Positions 1-6,055 of a stretch of 9,592 nucleotides of DNA are shown here, piece after piece (positions within the stretch are counted from its first letter, which is position 1; each line of letters opens with the position of its first letter). A program made the position numbers and the translations under genes. The DNA lies in NCBI GenBank assembly GCA_025928215.1, contig JAICJW010000147.1:1-9592 (forward strand), written 5' to 3'. The stretch comes from Chloroflexia bacterium. Its GTDB lineage: Bacteria; Chloroflexota; Chloroflexia; Thermomicrobiales; JALYUS01. A model generated the notes under the pieces. That model had not been told where the DNA came from, ran no database searches, and saw only the letters and a list, made by a program, of their open reading frames with translations.

Positions 1-294
1 GGGCGAACGGAGGTCGCTCGTCACGTCCTCCCCGTTGATCGTCACGACCGGCTCGCTCGCGGCATCGCGCGGTGGGCCGACGTGGATCGCGGCGCCCCGA
101 ATGAGCCGCACGATACGCGCCTCATCATCCGGGCCAACCGCCGCCAGCCCGTCCCGCACCGCGAGGAGCGTCGCCGCGCGATAGAGCGCACCCGTGTCGT
201 AGACATGGTAGCCGAGCCGCTCCGCCAGCCGCTCCGCGAGGCTCGTCTTCCCAACGCCCGCCGGTCCGTCAATCGTGATGACGCGGAGGATCAT
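1..294 (-). CDS. cmk: Cytidylate kinase, N-terminal part (runs off the window)
   Basis: The 98 visible codons encode the start of CMP/dCMP kinase, the cytoplasmic enzyme that phosphorylates (d)CMP with ATP for nucleotide synthesis. The protein opens MILRVITIDGPAGVGKTSLA, the characteristic cmk N-terminus with the P-loop GPAGVGKTS at about residues 10-18 (the usual Ser after GPAG is Val here). It continues with YDTGALYRAAT, the CMP-binding motif at about residues 36-46. The C-terminal two thirds lie outside the window. The ATG at 294 fits the family start exactly, and a GAGG 7 bases upstream can serve as Shine-Dalgarno. That GAGG lies inside the repeat element at 302-444. The gene follows rluB in the same direction, a common pairing in Firmicutes, Chloroflexota and others. 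Identity is secure; only the missing part limits it. Confidence 0.95.
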   Translation of the reverse strand, partial: MILRVITIDGPAGVGKTSLAERLAERLGYHVYDTGALYRAATLLAVRDGLAAVGPDDEARIVRLIRGAAIHVGPPRDAASEPVVTINGEDVTSDLRSP

Positions 295-301
295 CCGGGA
301 A

Positions 302-444
302 CCTCGCCCCCCGACCCCCTCTCCTTTCGTAAACGAAAGGAGAGGGGGAGCAGGAACGCGATCCCGTTTCCCTTCTGCTCCACCTCTCCTTTGCGAATAT
401 CCCAAAGGAGAGGCAGGTACCCTTTGGGCAGGGGGGGGGTGAGG
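302..444. repeat. Intergenic palindromic element, copy 1 (cmk/rluB gap)
   Basis: This element fills almost the whole 154-bp gap between rluB and cmk. Its ends are inverted: cctcgccccccg at the left and, read on the minus strand, cctcacccccccc at the right. Inside are two hairpins. The first (315-348) is a perfect 16-bp stem. The second (383-393 with 403-413) is an 11-bp stem around a 9-base loop, carrying the same cctctccttt arm as the first. A run of nine G (431-439) lies near the right end. The architecture matches the elements at 1326-1468 and 3082-3210, so I treat all three as one family. It carries no coding capacity. Whether it is mobile, a terminator or simply a relic is not decided by the sequence. 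Confidence 0.75.
315..348. repeat. Perfect 16-bp inverted repeat (hairpin) between rluB and cmk
   Basis: The left arm 315-330 (ccccctctcctttcgt) is the exact reverse complement of 333-348, with only two bases between them. In RNA it would form a very stable hairpin with a slightly opened loop. There is no T-run after it on either strand, so it is not a textbook intrinsic terminator. It could still pause polymerase or protect the rluB 3' end. It is the strongest hairpin of the window and belongs to the larger element at 302-444. Confidence 0.85.
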
Positions 445-448
445 GTCC

Positions 449-1315
449 TCATTCCCGTTCCTCCGCTGGCATCTCCGGATCATTGAGTTTGAGGGCGACG
501 AAGAGTTCGCGCCGCTCGCCGGGCGTCAGTTCGCGCCACGCGCCTTTCGGAATGCCGGTGAGAACGAGCGGGCCGAGGCGGACTCGCACGAGTTTCTGCA
601 CCTCGCAGCCGACGGCTTCGAGCATCCGGCGCACCTGCCGCTTGCGTCCCTCGCTGATGACGATGCGAATCCACTGCTCGCCGTGCTTGACAGGGAGCAG
701 GCTGACCACTGCGGGGGCAGTGCGCTCGATCTGCCCTCGCTCATCGCGTAGCTCTATGCCGGCGCTCAGGGCACGGACAGCCTCTCGGTCGGGCAGCGGC
801 GAAACGAGCGCGTGATACTCCTTCTGGATGCCGTACCGTGGATGCATGACGCGGTGCGCCACCTCGCCATCGTTCGTCATCAGCAGGAGGCCCTCGGTGT
901 CCCGATCCAACCGCCCAACAGGAACGATCCGCTCCTGCACGTCCACAAGCTCCATCACCGTCCAGCGCCCGCGCTCGTCGCTCGTTGTCGTGATGTAGCC
1001 GCTCGGCTTGTGGAGGATGATATAACGCATGCGAGGGCGCGCCAGTTGCTTGTTGTCCACGAGGATATTGTCGCGCTCGGGGTTCACCTTGACGCCCATC
1101 TCGCGCACGACCTGCCCGTTCACTTTGACGCGGCCCGCCTTGATGATCTCCTCGGCGGCGCGGCGGGAGGCGATGCCGCGCGCCGCGAGCACTTTCTGGA
1201 GGCGTTCGCCGGAACCATCTGACCCCGTGGCCCCTTTCCCGGACGGAGGCGGGGAGGTTTTTGATTCGGTTGGACGGCGCGTACGGCTGACCGGACGGCG
1301 CGGTGTATCGGGCAT
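449..1315 (-). CDS. rluB: Pseudouridine synthase, RluB/RsuA/RluE/RluF family
   Basis: This 288-residue protein isomerises a uridine in ribosomal RNA to pseudouridine; the RluB-type position is helix 89 of 23S rRNA. After a basic, proline-rich N-terminal tail of about 36 residues comes an S4 RNA-binding domain (about 37-80, ERLQKVLAARGIASRRAAEE). The catalytic domain follows, with GRLDRDTEGLLLMTNDG at about 134-150; its Asp137 is the expected catalytic aspartate. The family's C-terminal SEGRKRQVRRMLEAVG motif is at about 221-236. All core motifs are intact. The ATG at 1315 is preceded by AGAGG at a spacing of about 10, contributed by the end of the neighbouring repeat. It lies between a D,D-carboxypeptidase gene and cmk, a conserved neighbourhood that supports RluB over the other paralogs. 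The exact target base cannot be read from sequence. Confidence 0.93.
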   Translation of the reverse strand: MPDTPRRPVSRTRRPTESKTSPPPSGKGATGSDGSGERLQKVLAARGIASRRAAEEIIKAGRVKVNGQVVREMGVKVNPERDNILVDNKQLARPRMRYIILHKPSGYITTTSDERGRWTVMELVDVQERIVPVGRLDRDTEGLLLMTNDGEVAHRVMHPRYGIQKEYHALVSPLPDREAVRALSAGIELRDERGQIERTAPAVVSLLPVKHGEQWIRIVISEGRKRQVRRMLEAVGCEVQKLVRVRLGPLVLTGIPKGAWRELTPGERRELFVALKLNDPEMPAEERE

Positions 1316-1325
1316 GGATTGATTA

Positions 1326-1468
1326 CCTCTCCCCCGGTCCCTCCCGTTCCTCGGCGTGGGGAGGGGCTAATTCATCTCGAATGCCGGGCATTCCACATAC
1401 CGCCCCGATTCACCGGCGGCTCGTTCCGCCTTCCCGCGCCGGATGACGGAAGGGGGCCGGGGGTTAGG
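1326..1468. repeat. Intergenic palindromic element, copy 2 (rluB/dac gap)
   Basis: The gap between the carboxypeptidase gene and rluB is occupied by a degenerate copy of the same element. The left end reads cctctcccccggtccct. The right end on the minus strand reads cctaacccccggccccct, so the termini are inverted and similar to each other and to the other copies. Each end has a short imperfect hairpin (1339-1345 with 1359-1365; 1429-1434 with 1448-1453). A 15-base palindrome sits in the middle. The element overlaps the last codons of the carboxypeptidase gene: the bases tta at 1464-1466, part of the repeat end, are its TAA stop. The other end carries the AGAGG that probably serves as the rluB ribosome-binding site. 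Confidence 0.65.
1379..1393. repeat. 15-base palindrome inside repeat copy 2
   Basis: Positions 1379-1385 (gaatgcc) and 1387-1393 (ggcattc) are exact reverse complements around a single G. This symmetry would suit a dimeric DNA-binding protein or a small hairpin in the dac–rluB transcript. No matching site occurs elsewhere in the window that I can see, so a regulatory role is only a possibility. Confidence 0.4.
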
Positions 1469-2633
1469 CAGGCGGCATCGGGGCGCTCGTGCTGAACACG
1501 TCCATCCGCGCGAGTTCTCCGTCCCCGAGCAAGAAGATGATAACACCGCGCGCACCGGATGGGCCAGCGGGCGGAGTGCCGGTCGCCGCGATTACGCTTG
1601 CGGTCGTGCCGCCGCCAGCAGACACGGGCGACAAAAGGAGCGTGTAATGGACGAGCGGGACGAGCTTGCTGTCCATCACGACGATTTTGGTGCCCCGCGT
1701 CGTCACGCCCCAGGCATTGAGGGCGTGGGCGAGACCGGGCAACCCCTGCGGATCGCCGAGCGCCACCCACGACCACGCCGAACGCGCGTAGGCGAGCAAC
1801 GCGCGGGCATCGGCGTAGCGGTCCGTGCTGCCGAGGACGACGATGATGAGCCGGTGGTTGTTCTCCGCGACAGCGAGGATGAGATTCTGCCCCGCTTCAT
1901 CCGTCGTTCCCGTCTTGACGCCGATCACGCCCGGCGTGCCGAGCAGTTCGTTCGTCGTCTTGACGGGATAGGTGCCGTACGCCGAGGGGATGGTCGCTTC
2001 CTGCGTGCGGACAATCGGCGCGAGGATCGGATCGGCGAGGACGAGATCGGCGAGCCGGGCGAGATCGCGCGCGGTGGAGGTCATGCCCGGCGCGTCGAGG
2101 CCGCTCGGATTGACGGCATGGGTGCCGGTCAATCCCCGCTCGACACCGACGGCATTCATGCGTGCCACAAAGGCATTGACGGAGCCGAGCGTTGCCGCGT
2201 CCGGCAGTTTCGCGCCCTCCGCGTCCGCGATCACTGTCGCGGCATCATTGCCGGAAGGAATAAGCATCCCCCTCAGCAGATTGCCGAGCGTCAGCGTATC
2301 GCCCGGCTTGAGGCCCATCGTGCTGCCGCCGACGAGGTCATCTTTCTTCGCCTGAATCTTCTCGTCCACCGCCCCGAGTGTGAGCGCGGTGATCGCGGTC
2401 AGCAACTTGATCGTGCTCGCCGGGGCAATCGCCGTCTCCGGCTCCTTCTGATAGAGCCTCGTATCGCTGGTATTCTCCTGCACGAGCGCGGCCCGCGCCG
2501 TGATTTGCGGCGCGAGTACAGGCGGCACGGAATGCGGATAGGGCGCGACCGGCCACGCCGCCACCGGCGGCACGCGCGCCACGATCGCGATCAGTGCAAG
2601 CACGAACCCGAGCAACAGACGACACAATTTCAT
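1464..2633 (-). CDS. D-alanyl-D-alanine carboxypeptidase (peptidase S11, low-mass PBP)
   Basis: This is a 389-residue exported penicillin-binding protein of the DacA/DacB/DacF type, which removes the terminal D-Ala of peptidoglycan pentapeptides and so limits cross-linking. A Sec signal peptide (MKLCRLLLGFVLALIAIVAR, cleavage likely after PPVAA at about residue 26) precedes the catalytic domain. All three active-site motifs are present: SxxK as STIK (Ser73, Lys76), SGN (Ser127), and KTGT (Lys240). I chose the ATG at 2633 because it starts the signal peptide cleanly; an in-frame ATG at 2645 would add MLPA, and neither has a strong Shine-Dalgarno. The C-terminal 110 residues form a tail without a clear membrane anchor, unlike typical DacA. 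The stop codon lies in the repeat element at 1326-1468. Its position before rluB and cmk matches a known cell-division/wall neighbourhood. Confidence 0.93.
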   Translation of the reverse strand: MKLCRLLLGFVLALIAIVARVPPVAAWPVAPYPHSVPPVLAPQITARAALVQENTSDTRLYQKEPETAIAPASTIKLLTAITALTLGAVDEKIQAKKDDLVGGSTMGLKPGDTLTLGNLLRGMLIPSGNDAATVIADAEGAKLPDAATLGSVNAFVARMNAVGVERGLTGTHAVNPSGLDAPGMTSTARDLARLADLVLADPILAPIVRTQEATIPSAYGTYPVKTTNELLGTPGVIGVKTGTTDEAGQNLILAVAENNHRLIIVVLGSTDRYADARALLAYARSAWSWVALGDPQGLPGLAHALNAWGVTTRGTKIVVMDSKLVPLVHYTLLLSPVSAGGGTTASVIAATGTPPAGPSGARGVIIFLLGDGELARMDVFSTSAPMPPA

Positions 2634-2720
2634 AGCGGGGAGCATACCATTTCAGCGCACGCCGATTCCATAGTGGTCGAGCAACGAGCAATGAGGGATG
2701 CGTCCCCCTTCTCTCATTCC

Positions 2721-3077
2721 TTAGAGCGTGACGACGACCTGCCCATCCTCGACGGTGACGGGGTAGGTGCGGATGCGCACCGTCGGACGAGCGAGGGCGC
2801 GGCCGGTTGGGATGTCGAACTCCCAGCCATGCCACGGGCAAGTGAGAATCTCGCCGTCGCGCACCCAGGCATGTTTCCAGCCCGTCGCCGCGTTGCAGGC
2901 CATCGTGCCATTGACGGTGCCCTCACAGAGCGGCCCGAATGAGTGCGGGCAGACGTTCGGCAGCGCGTAGAACGCGCCGTTGACATTGAAGACGCCGATC
3001 TCAATGTTGCGAATCTTCACCACCCGGTGTGTGTTCTCCGCGAATTCCGCGACCGGCCCGACGATATGAGAAGCCAT
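2721..3077 (-). CDS. Rieske [2Fe-2S] ferredoxin-like protein
   Basis: This 118-residue cytoplasmic protein consists of a single Rieske fold that would hold a [2Fe-2S] cluster with two Cys and two His ligands. The ligand motifs are CPH (Cys43, His45) and CPWHGWEFD (Cys80, His83). The linker between them is about 34 residues, longer than the usual 15-17. It includes the segment CEGTVNG and a charged turn (VRDGEILTC), an arrangement I recall from small Rieske proteins in which the cluster motifs remain intact. There is no oxygenase catalytic domain, so it would act as an electron carrier or subunit. It lies 128 bp downstream of the amidohydrolase gene in the same direction and is probably co-transcribed with it. 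The only plausible start (ATG 3077) is abutted by a G-rich repeat end (see 3078-3102). Confidence 0.92.
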   Translation of the reverse strand: MASHIVGPVAEFAENTHRVVKIRNIEIGVFNVNGAFYALPNVCPHSFGPLCEGTVNGTMACNAATGWKHAWVRDGEILTCPWHGWEFDIPTGRALARPTVRIRTYPVTVEDGQVVVTL

Positions 3078-3102
3078 CCCACCTACCCCCCGGCCCCCTC
3101 CC
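3078..3102 (-). promoter_or_regulatory. Canonical G-quadruplex pattern abutting the Rieske start codon
   Basis: On the coding (minus) strand the 25 bases before the ATG contain G-runs of 3, 5, 6, 2 and 3, separated by A, CC, TA and T. This satisfies the G3+N1-7 fourfold rule. The run overlaps the only place a ribosome-binding site could lie (GTAGG, 4 bases before ATG), so folding of the mRNA would be expected to hinder initiation. The G-rich tract is the end of repeat copy 3, and the neighbouring hairpin arm of the same repeat competes for the same bases. The pattern is seen directly; the regulatory effect is inferred. Confidence 0.45.
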
Positions 3103-3210
3103 GAAACGGGAAGGGGTGACTCTGTCTAACTGCCCTCTCTCTCCTGATAACGTCCCGGCTTTGTAGCGGTTCACTCCCCTTCCCGTATCGGGAAGGGGTC
3201 GGGGGTTAGG
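3082..3210. repeat. Intergenic palindromic element, copy 3 (Rieske/amidohydrolase gap)
   Basis: This is the best-preserved copy. Its ends are inverted repeats: cctaccccccgg at 3082-3093, and at the right end cctaacccccga on the minus strand, agreeing at 10 of 12 positions. Directly inside each end lies a hairpin with the same arms: 3094-3103 with 3107-3116 (one mismatch) and 3176-3185 with 3189-3198 (perfect ccccttcccg stem, 3-base loop). The roughly 60 bp between the hairpins show no coding or obvious structure. The right end also fits a G-quadruplex pattern on the plus strand (3190-3211). The bases 3206-3208 within the repeat end are the TAA stop of the amidohydrolase gene. With no transposase inside, it would be a MITE-like or REP-like passive element, if mobile at all. 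Confidence 0.8.
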
Positions 3211-4327
3211 GTATCTTCCCCGCCGGGACGGCGATCTTGCTGAAGAGTTCGAGGGCGTTCTCGCCCATGATCTTGCGCTTCGTCTCCAGCGGCATCGGCA
3301 GATTCATCAGGGATTTCGGGTGGTCGAAGTCGTGATGCGGCCAGTCGGAGGCATAGAGCGTGCGGTTTTCGCCGTCGTACATACGGATGATGTCCACGAG
3401 ATGCTGCGGGTTATCCGGCTCCTCCAGCGGCTGGGTGGCGAACCACATCCGCTCCTTCATGTACTCGCTCGGCCGCTTCTCCAGGAATGGCACCATCCGG
3501 CGGTACTCCTCATGGTAGCGATCCATCCGCCACATGAAGTATGGCACCCACGCGACACCCGCCTCCGTGAAGGCGACTTTCAGGTTCGGATAGCGGGCCA
3601 TCACGCCCGTATGCATGAGGCTGACGAGGTTCGACATCATCGCGAAGGAGTGCGAGAGCACCTGCCGCGCGAAGTGGTTCTCGAACTGATCCAGTTCGCA
3701 CGGGAAGGCGGGGGAAATCACCGTCACGCTGTGCAGCAGCACGGGGAGATTCGCCGCCTCCGCCGCCGCCATGATCGGATCGTACTTGCGATGGCCCCAC
3801 AAGGGATTGACGCCCGCCGTCGGCAGATAGACGGCGGCGATGCGCTCCTCCTTCGCGTATCGCTCAATCTCCCGCGCCGAGTCTTCCGGGTTCTGCGGGC
3901 AGGCAAGAAGCGCGCCGTACAAGCCCGGTTCCCGCGTCAGCCACTCCTCCATCAGCCAGCGGTTGTAGGCATGTGAGAGGGCGGTCGCGTATTCGATGTT
4001 CGGGATCGGCGCGAACAGGAGCAGGTTATCCGGGAAGAGCACCGCAATATCAATGGAGAGCGCGGAAAGCTCCTCACGCATCTCCGCCGCCGTGCGGACG
4101 GAGCGGGCGGCATGACCGCCGGGGATCGGTGGGTCGAGTTTGAAGGAGGGAGCGAAGCCGGGGATGTCGAGATACCGTTGCGGCCCCTGATCGAGCGCTT
4201 CGAGCGACTTGCGCCACGGCATCTCACAGTACGGCGCAAGCCCGCCGGGCGTGTCGCTGACATGGACATCGGCATCCACGATCAGCATATCGCGGACTTT
4301 CAGTCGTTCGGGAAGTGTCACCGCCAT
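3206..4327 (-). CDS. Amidohydrolase-2 (ACMSD-like) family metal-dependent hydrolase/decarboxylase
   Basis: This 373-residue protein belongs to the PF04909 TIM-barrel family of metal-dependent hydrolases and non-oxidative decarboxylases. The N-terminal strand motif is VDADVHVSD (about 17-25), so the family HxH appears as DVH, with His22 as the likely ligand. Other expected metal or active-site positions are visible: LLHSV (His199), the FTEAG segment (Glu255) after ARYPNLKVAF, and the C-terminal ASDWPHHD (Asp328). No signal peptide is present. The ATG at 4327 is preceded by GGAG at a 6-base spacing (4334-4337). The substrate is not predictable from sequence; relatives act on aromatic acids or semialdehydes. 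The Rieske gene downstream suggests a linked aromatic or cofactor-type pathway, but no oxygenase is nearby. The C-terminus ends at a TAA supplied by the adjoining repeat. Confidence 0.9.
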   Translation of the reverse strand: MAVTLPERLKVRDMLIVDADVHVSDTPGGLAPYCEMPWRKSLEALDQGPQRYLDIPGFAPSFKLDPPIPGGHAARSVRTAAEMREELSALSIDIAVLFPDNLLLFAPIPNIEYATALSHAYNRWLMEEWLTREPGLYGALLACPQNPEDSAREIERYAKEERIAAVYLPTAGVNPLWGHRKYDPIMAAAEAANLPVLLHSVTVISPAFPCELDQFENHFARQVLSHSFAMMSNLVSLMHTGVMARYPNLKVAFTEAGVAWVPYFMWRMDRYHEEYRRMVPFLEKRPSEYMKERMWFATQPLEEPDNPQHLVDIIRMYDGENRTLYASDWPHHDFDHPKSLMNLPMPLETKRKIMGENALELFSKIAVPAGKIP

Positions 4328-4333
4328 ACGTCG

Positions 4334-4337
4334 CTCC
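4334..4337 (-). promoter_or_regulatory. Shine-Dalgarno of the amidohydrolase gene
   Basis: GGAG on the minus strand, six bases before the ATG at 4327, supports that start. It lies outside the inverted heptamer repeats that begin at 4348, so the site would remain accessible next to the hairpin. Confidence 0.6.
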
Positions 4338-4347
4338 GCTCCGTGTG

Positions 4348-4429
4348 AGGACTAAGGACTGAGGACTAAGGACGTAGCCCGCGCTCTTTGTCGCGATCTC
4401 ACTGCTTAGTCCTTAGTCCTTAGTCCTTA
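4348..4429. repeat. Inverted arrays of a ggactaa heptamer forming a long hairpin
   Basis: On the plus strand 4348-4373 consists of about three and a half heptamers of the type aggacta/aggactg. At 4406-4429 the complementary ttagtcc is repeated three times perfectly, with a partial fourth. Because the arms are tandem arrays, they pair in register as a stem of about 21 bp (4353-4373 with 4409-4429, one mismatch) or shifted by seven bases. The loop is about 35 bases and GC-rich. The structure occupies most of the 107-bp gap between the solute-binding protein and amidohydrolase genes and ends a few bases from the stop codon of the former. There is no T-run, so it may act as a 3' stabiliser or attenuator, or be a dispersed repeat. 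It is unrelated to the CCTAACCCCCG family. Confidence 0.75.
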
Positions 4430-4434
4430 ATTCT

Positions 4435-6048
4435 TTATGATTGCTTGAGGCCGAACTGCTCGAAGATCTTCTTCATCTGATCGTCCGCATCCTTGACGGC
4501 ATCCGCGACTTTCTGGCCCTTGCGGATGATGGCGGCCATCATATCTTCGAGCACCTTGTTGGCGAACACGCCGTCCACGCCGGGGCTAACGGGGCCGGGG
4601 TAATATTGCTGGTTGTAACCGGACGGATCACGCACCTGCCCCTCCAATTGGGCGAAGTTCGGATCGCTCTTCCAGAAGTCATTCTTCCACTGCGACTCGT
4701 ACGCGGGCAGGATCAGGCCATTCGCCTGCTTCGCGAGCGCGAACCATTGCTCCGGTTGCAGCATGTACTTGGCGGTCTCCATCCCGAGGTCGGCGTTTTT
4801 CGCCCCTTTGGGGATGTAGAAATAGCCCAACTGCCCGCCGCGGAGCGCTTCCTTCACGCCCGGCCCCTTCGGCCGCTGGAGGACGAAGGTCTTGTCGAAG
4901 ACCGGATTCTTGTCGTCCTTGGACTTCGCGTACATCGTAAAGGCGTTCGCAGTCATGCCAATCGTGCCGTTCAGCCACGCCGTGTTGTTGCCGGAACCAT
5001 CCCATGACTCGAATCCGGTTGGCAGCATATTCTTGTACTTCGAATTGGTGTAAATGTCTGCGAGGAAAGTAATCCCCGCGACGGTTTCCGGTGAGTTGAA
5101 GACGACCTTCGTGCCCGTCTTGTCCTGGATCGAGCCGCCCCAGGAGTTGACGACATGGCTGATCAACTGCGGGCCATCGCCGACCGCGTACGGTGAGAAC
5201 CCCCAGCCGAACTGGTTCTTGGAGGGATCAGAGATCGCCAGCGCGGCATCGCGGCACTTCTCGTAGGTGTCGAGCGTCGCGGGGTCAATTCCCTTCGCCG
5301 CGCACCAGTCCTTGCGCACGAACCAGGCATCCGAACTGGTGAAGAACGGGATCGCCCAGAACTTGCCGTTTTGCTGGAGGCCACTCGGGACAATCGGCAT
5401 CAGCGCGCCGTAGGCGTCCGTCAACTGCTTCGTGAGGTCCGTGACATCGGTGAGGAGGCCGAGGGTAATCAGTTGCTGCGGGCTGACGCCGATATCATCG
5501 GCGAAGTCGAACGGATTCCCGGCCTGCACGCCGGCCTGCACTTTTTGCACGTTCGGCCCGGCATCCGTGCTCTGCACAGAGATGTCCACGCTCGCGCCGA
5601 CGGACTTCGTGTAGTCCTTGATATCGTTGCCGATACCATCCTGCACGGCTTTGTAATACTGGACCTTCTGGAAGTAACTCAGGTTCTTTCCCTTGAAGGC
5701 ATCCGCGCCCGCTTTCGGCTTCAGCGTGCCGGTGCCGGTCGAGGCGACTGCCGAACTGCTCGCGGTCGTGGTGCCCGCTACCGCAGAGCCACCGGCGGTT
5801 GTGCTCGTCGTCGCGGCAGGGGCCGTCGTCGCGGAGACCGCGCTGCTCGCGGGCTTGGTTGCCGCCGCTGCCGCGCTGCTGGCCGGGGCCGTCGTCGCGC
5901 CGGCCGCGCCAGTCGTCGGCGGGGTGGTCGCGCCGGCCGCTTTCGGGGTGTCGGTCGCCTTGCTCCCGCCACAGGCCGCGAGCAGCGCCGCCCCCACGCT
6001 TGCGGCCGTCCCCGCAAGAATCGTCCGCCGTGATACCGTCGTACGCAT
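4435..6048 (-). CDS. Extracellular solute-binding lipoprotein, family 1 (ABC-importer type)
   Basis: This 537-residue protein is predicted to be the substrate receptor of a sugar-type ABC importer, anchored outside the cell membrane. The N-terminus combines a twin-arginine motif (SRRTILAG, about residues 6-13), a hydrophobic stretch and a lipobox LAAC with Cys26. About 85 residues of Ala/Thr/Ser/Pro-rich linker follow, then a complete SBP_bac_1-like domain (about 118-535) with segments such as FDFADDIG, WAIPFFTSSDAWFVRKDW and GTIGMTANAFTMYAKS. The linker explains the length above the usual 400-450. I chose ATG 6048 rather than an in-frame ATG at 6093 because AAAGGA lies 7 bases upstream (6056-6061) and the signal peptide begins there. 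No permease or ATPase gene adjoins it. The ligand is unknown. Confidence 0.92.
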   Translation of the reverse strand: MRTTVSRRTILAGTAASVGAALLAACGGSKATDTPKAAGATTPPTTGAAGATTAPASSAAAAATKPASSAVSATTAPAATTSTTAGGSAVAGTTTASSSAVASTGTGTLKPKAGADAFKGKNLSYFQKVQYYKAVQDGIGNDIKDYTKSVGASVDISVQSTDAGPNVQKVQAGVQAGNPFDFADDIGVSPQQLITLGLLTDVTDLTKQLTDAYGALMPIVPSGLQQNGKFWAIPFFTSSDAWFVRKDWCAAKGIDPATLDTYEKCRDAALAISDPSKNQFGWGFSPYAVGDGPQLISHVVNSWGGSIQDKTGTKVVFNSPETVAGITFLADIYTNSKYKNMLPTGFESWDGSGNNTAWLNGTIGMTANAFTMYAKSKDDKNPVFDKTFVLQRPKGPGVKEALRGGQLGYFYIPKGAKNADLGMETAKYMLQPEQWFALAKQANGLILPAYESQWKNDFWKSDPNFAQLEGQVRDPSGYNQQYYPGPVSPGVDGVFANKVLEDMMAAIIRKGQKVADAVKDADDQMKKIFEQFGLKQS

Positions 6049-6055
6049 GTACCGT

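Noticed and set aside
2690..2718. Possible terminator hairpin (aatgag/ctcatt) after the Rieske gene
   Set aside because: The arms share bases with the inner stem, the internal loop is large and no T-run follows.
1443..2942. A long plus-strand reading frame (about 499 codons) opposite the carboxypeptidase and Rieske genes
   Set aside because: Its product is arginine/aspartate-rich and low in hydrophobic pattern, it crosses two well-supported genes and a repeat, and it is the usual antisense by-product of GC-rich coding. No family is recognisable.
4348..4429. CRISPR-like array
   Set aside because: The units are 7-base direct repeats without spacers, arranged as two inverted arrays, so it is a hairpin and not a CRISPR.
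5371..6033. Plus-strand frame opposite the solute-binding protein signal and linker
   Set aside because: The arginine/glycine repeats are the antisense translation of the Ala/Thr-rich linker, not a protein.
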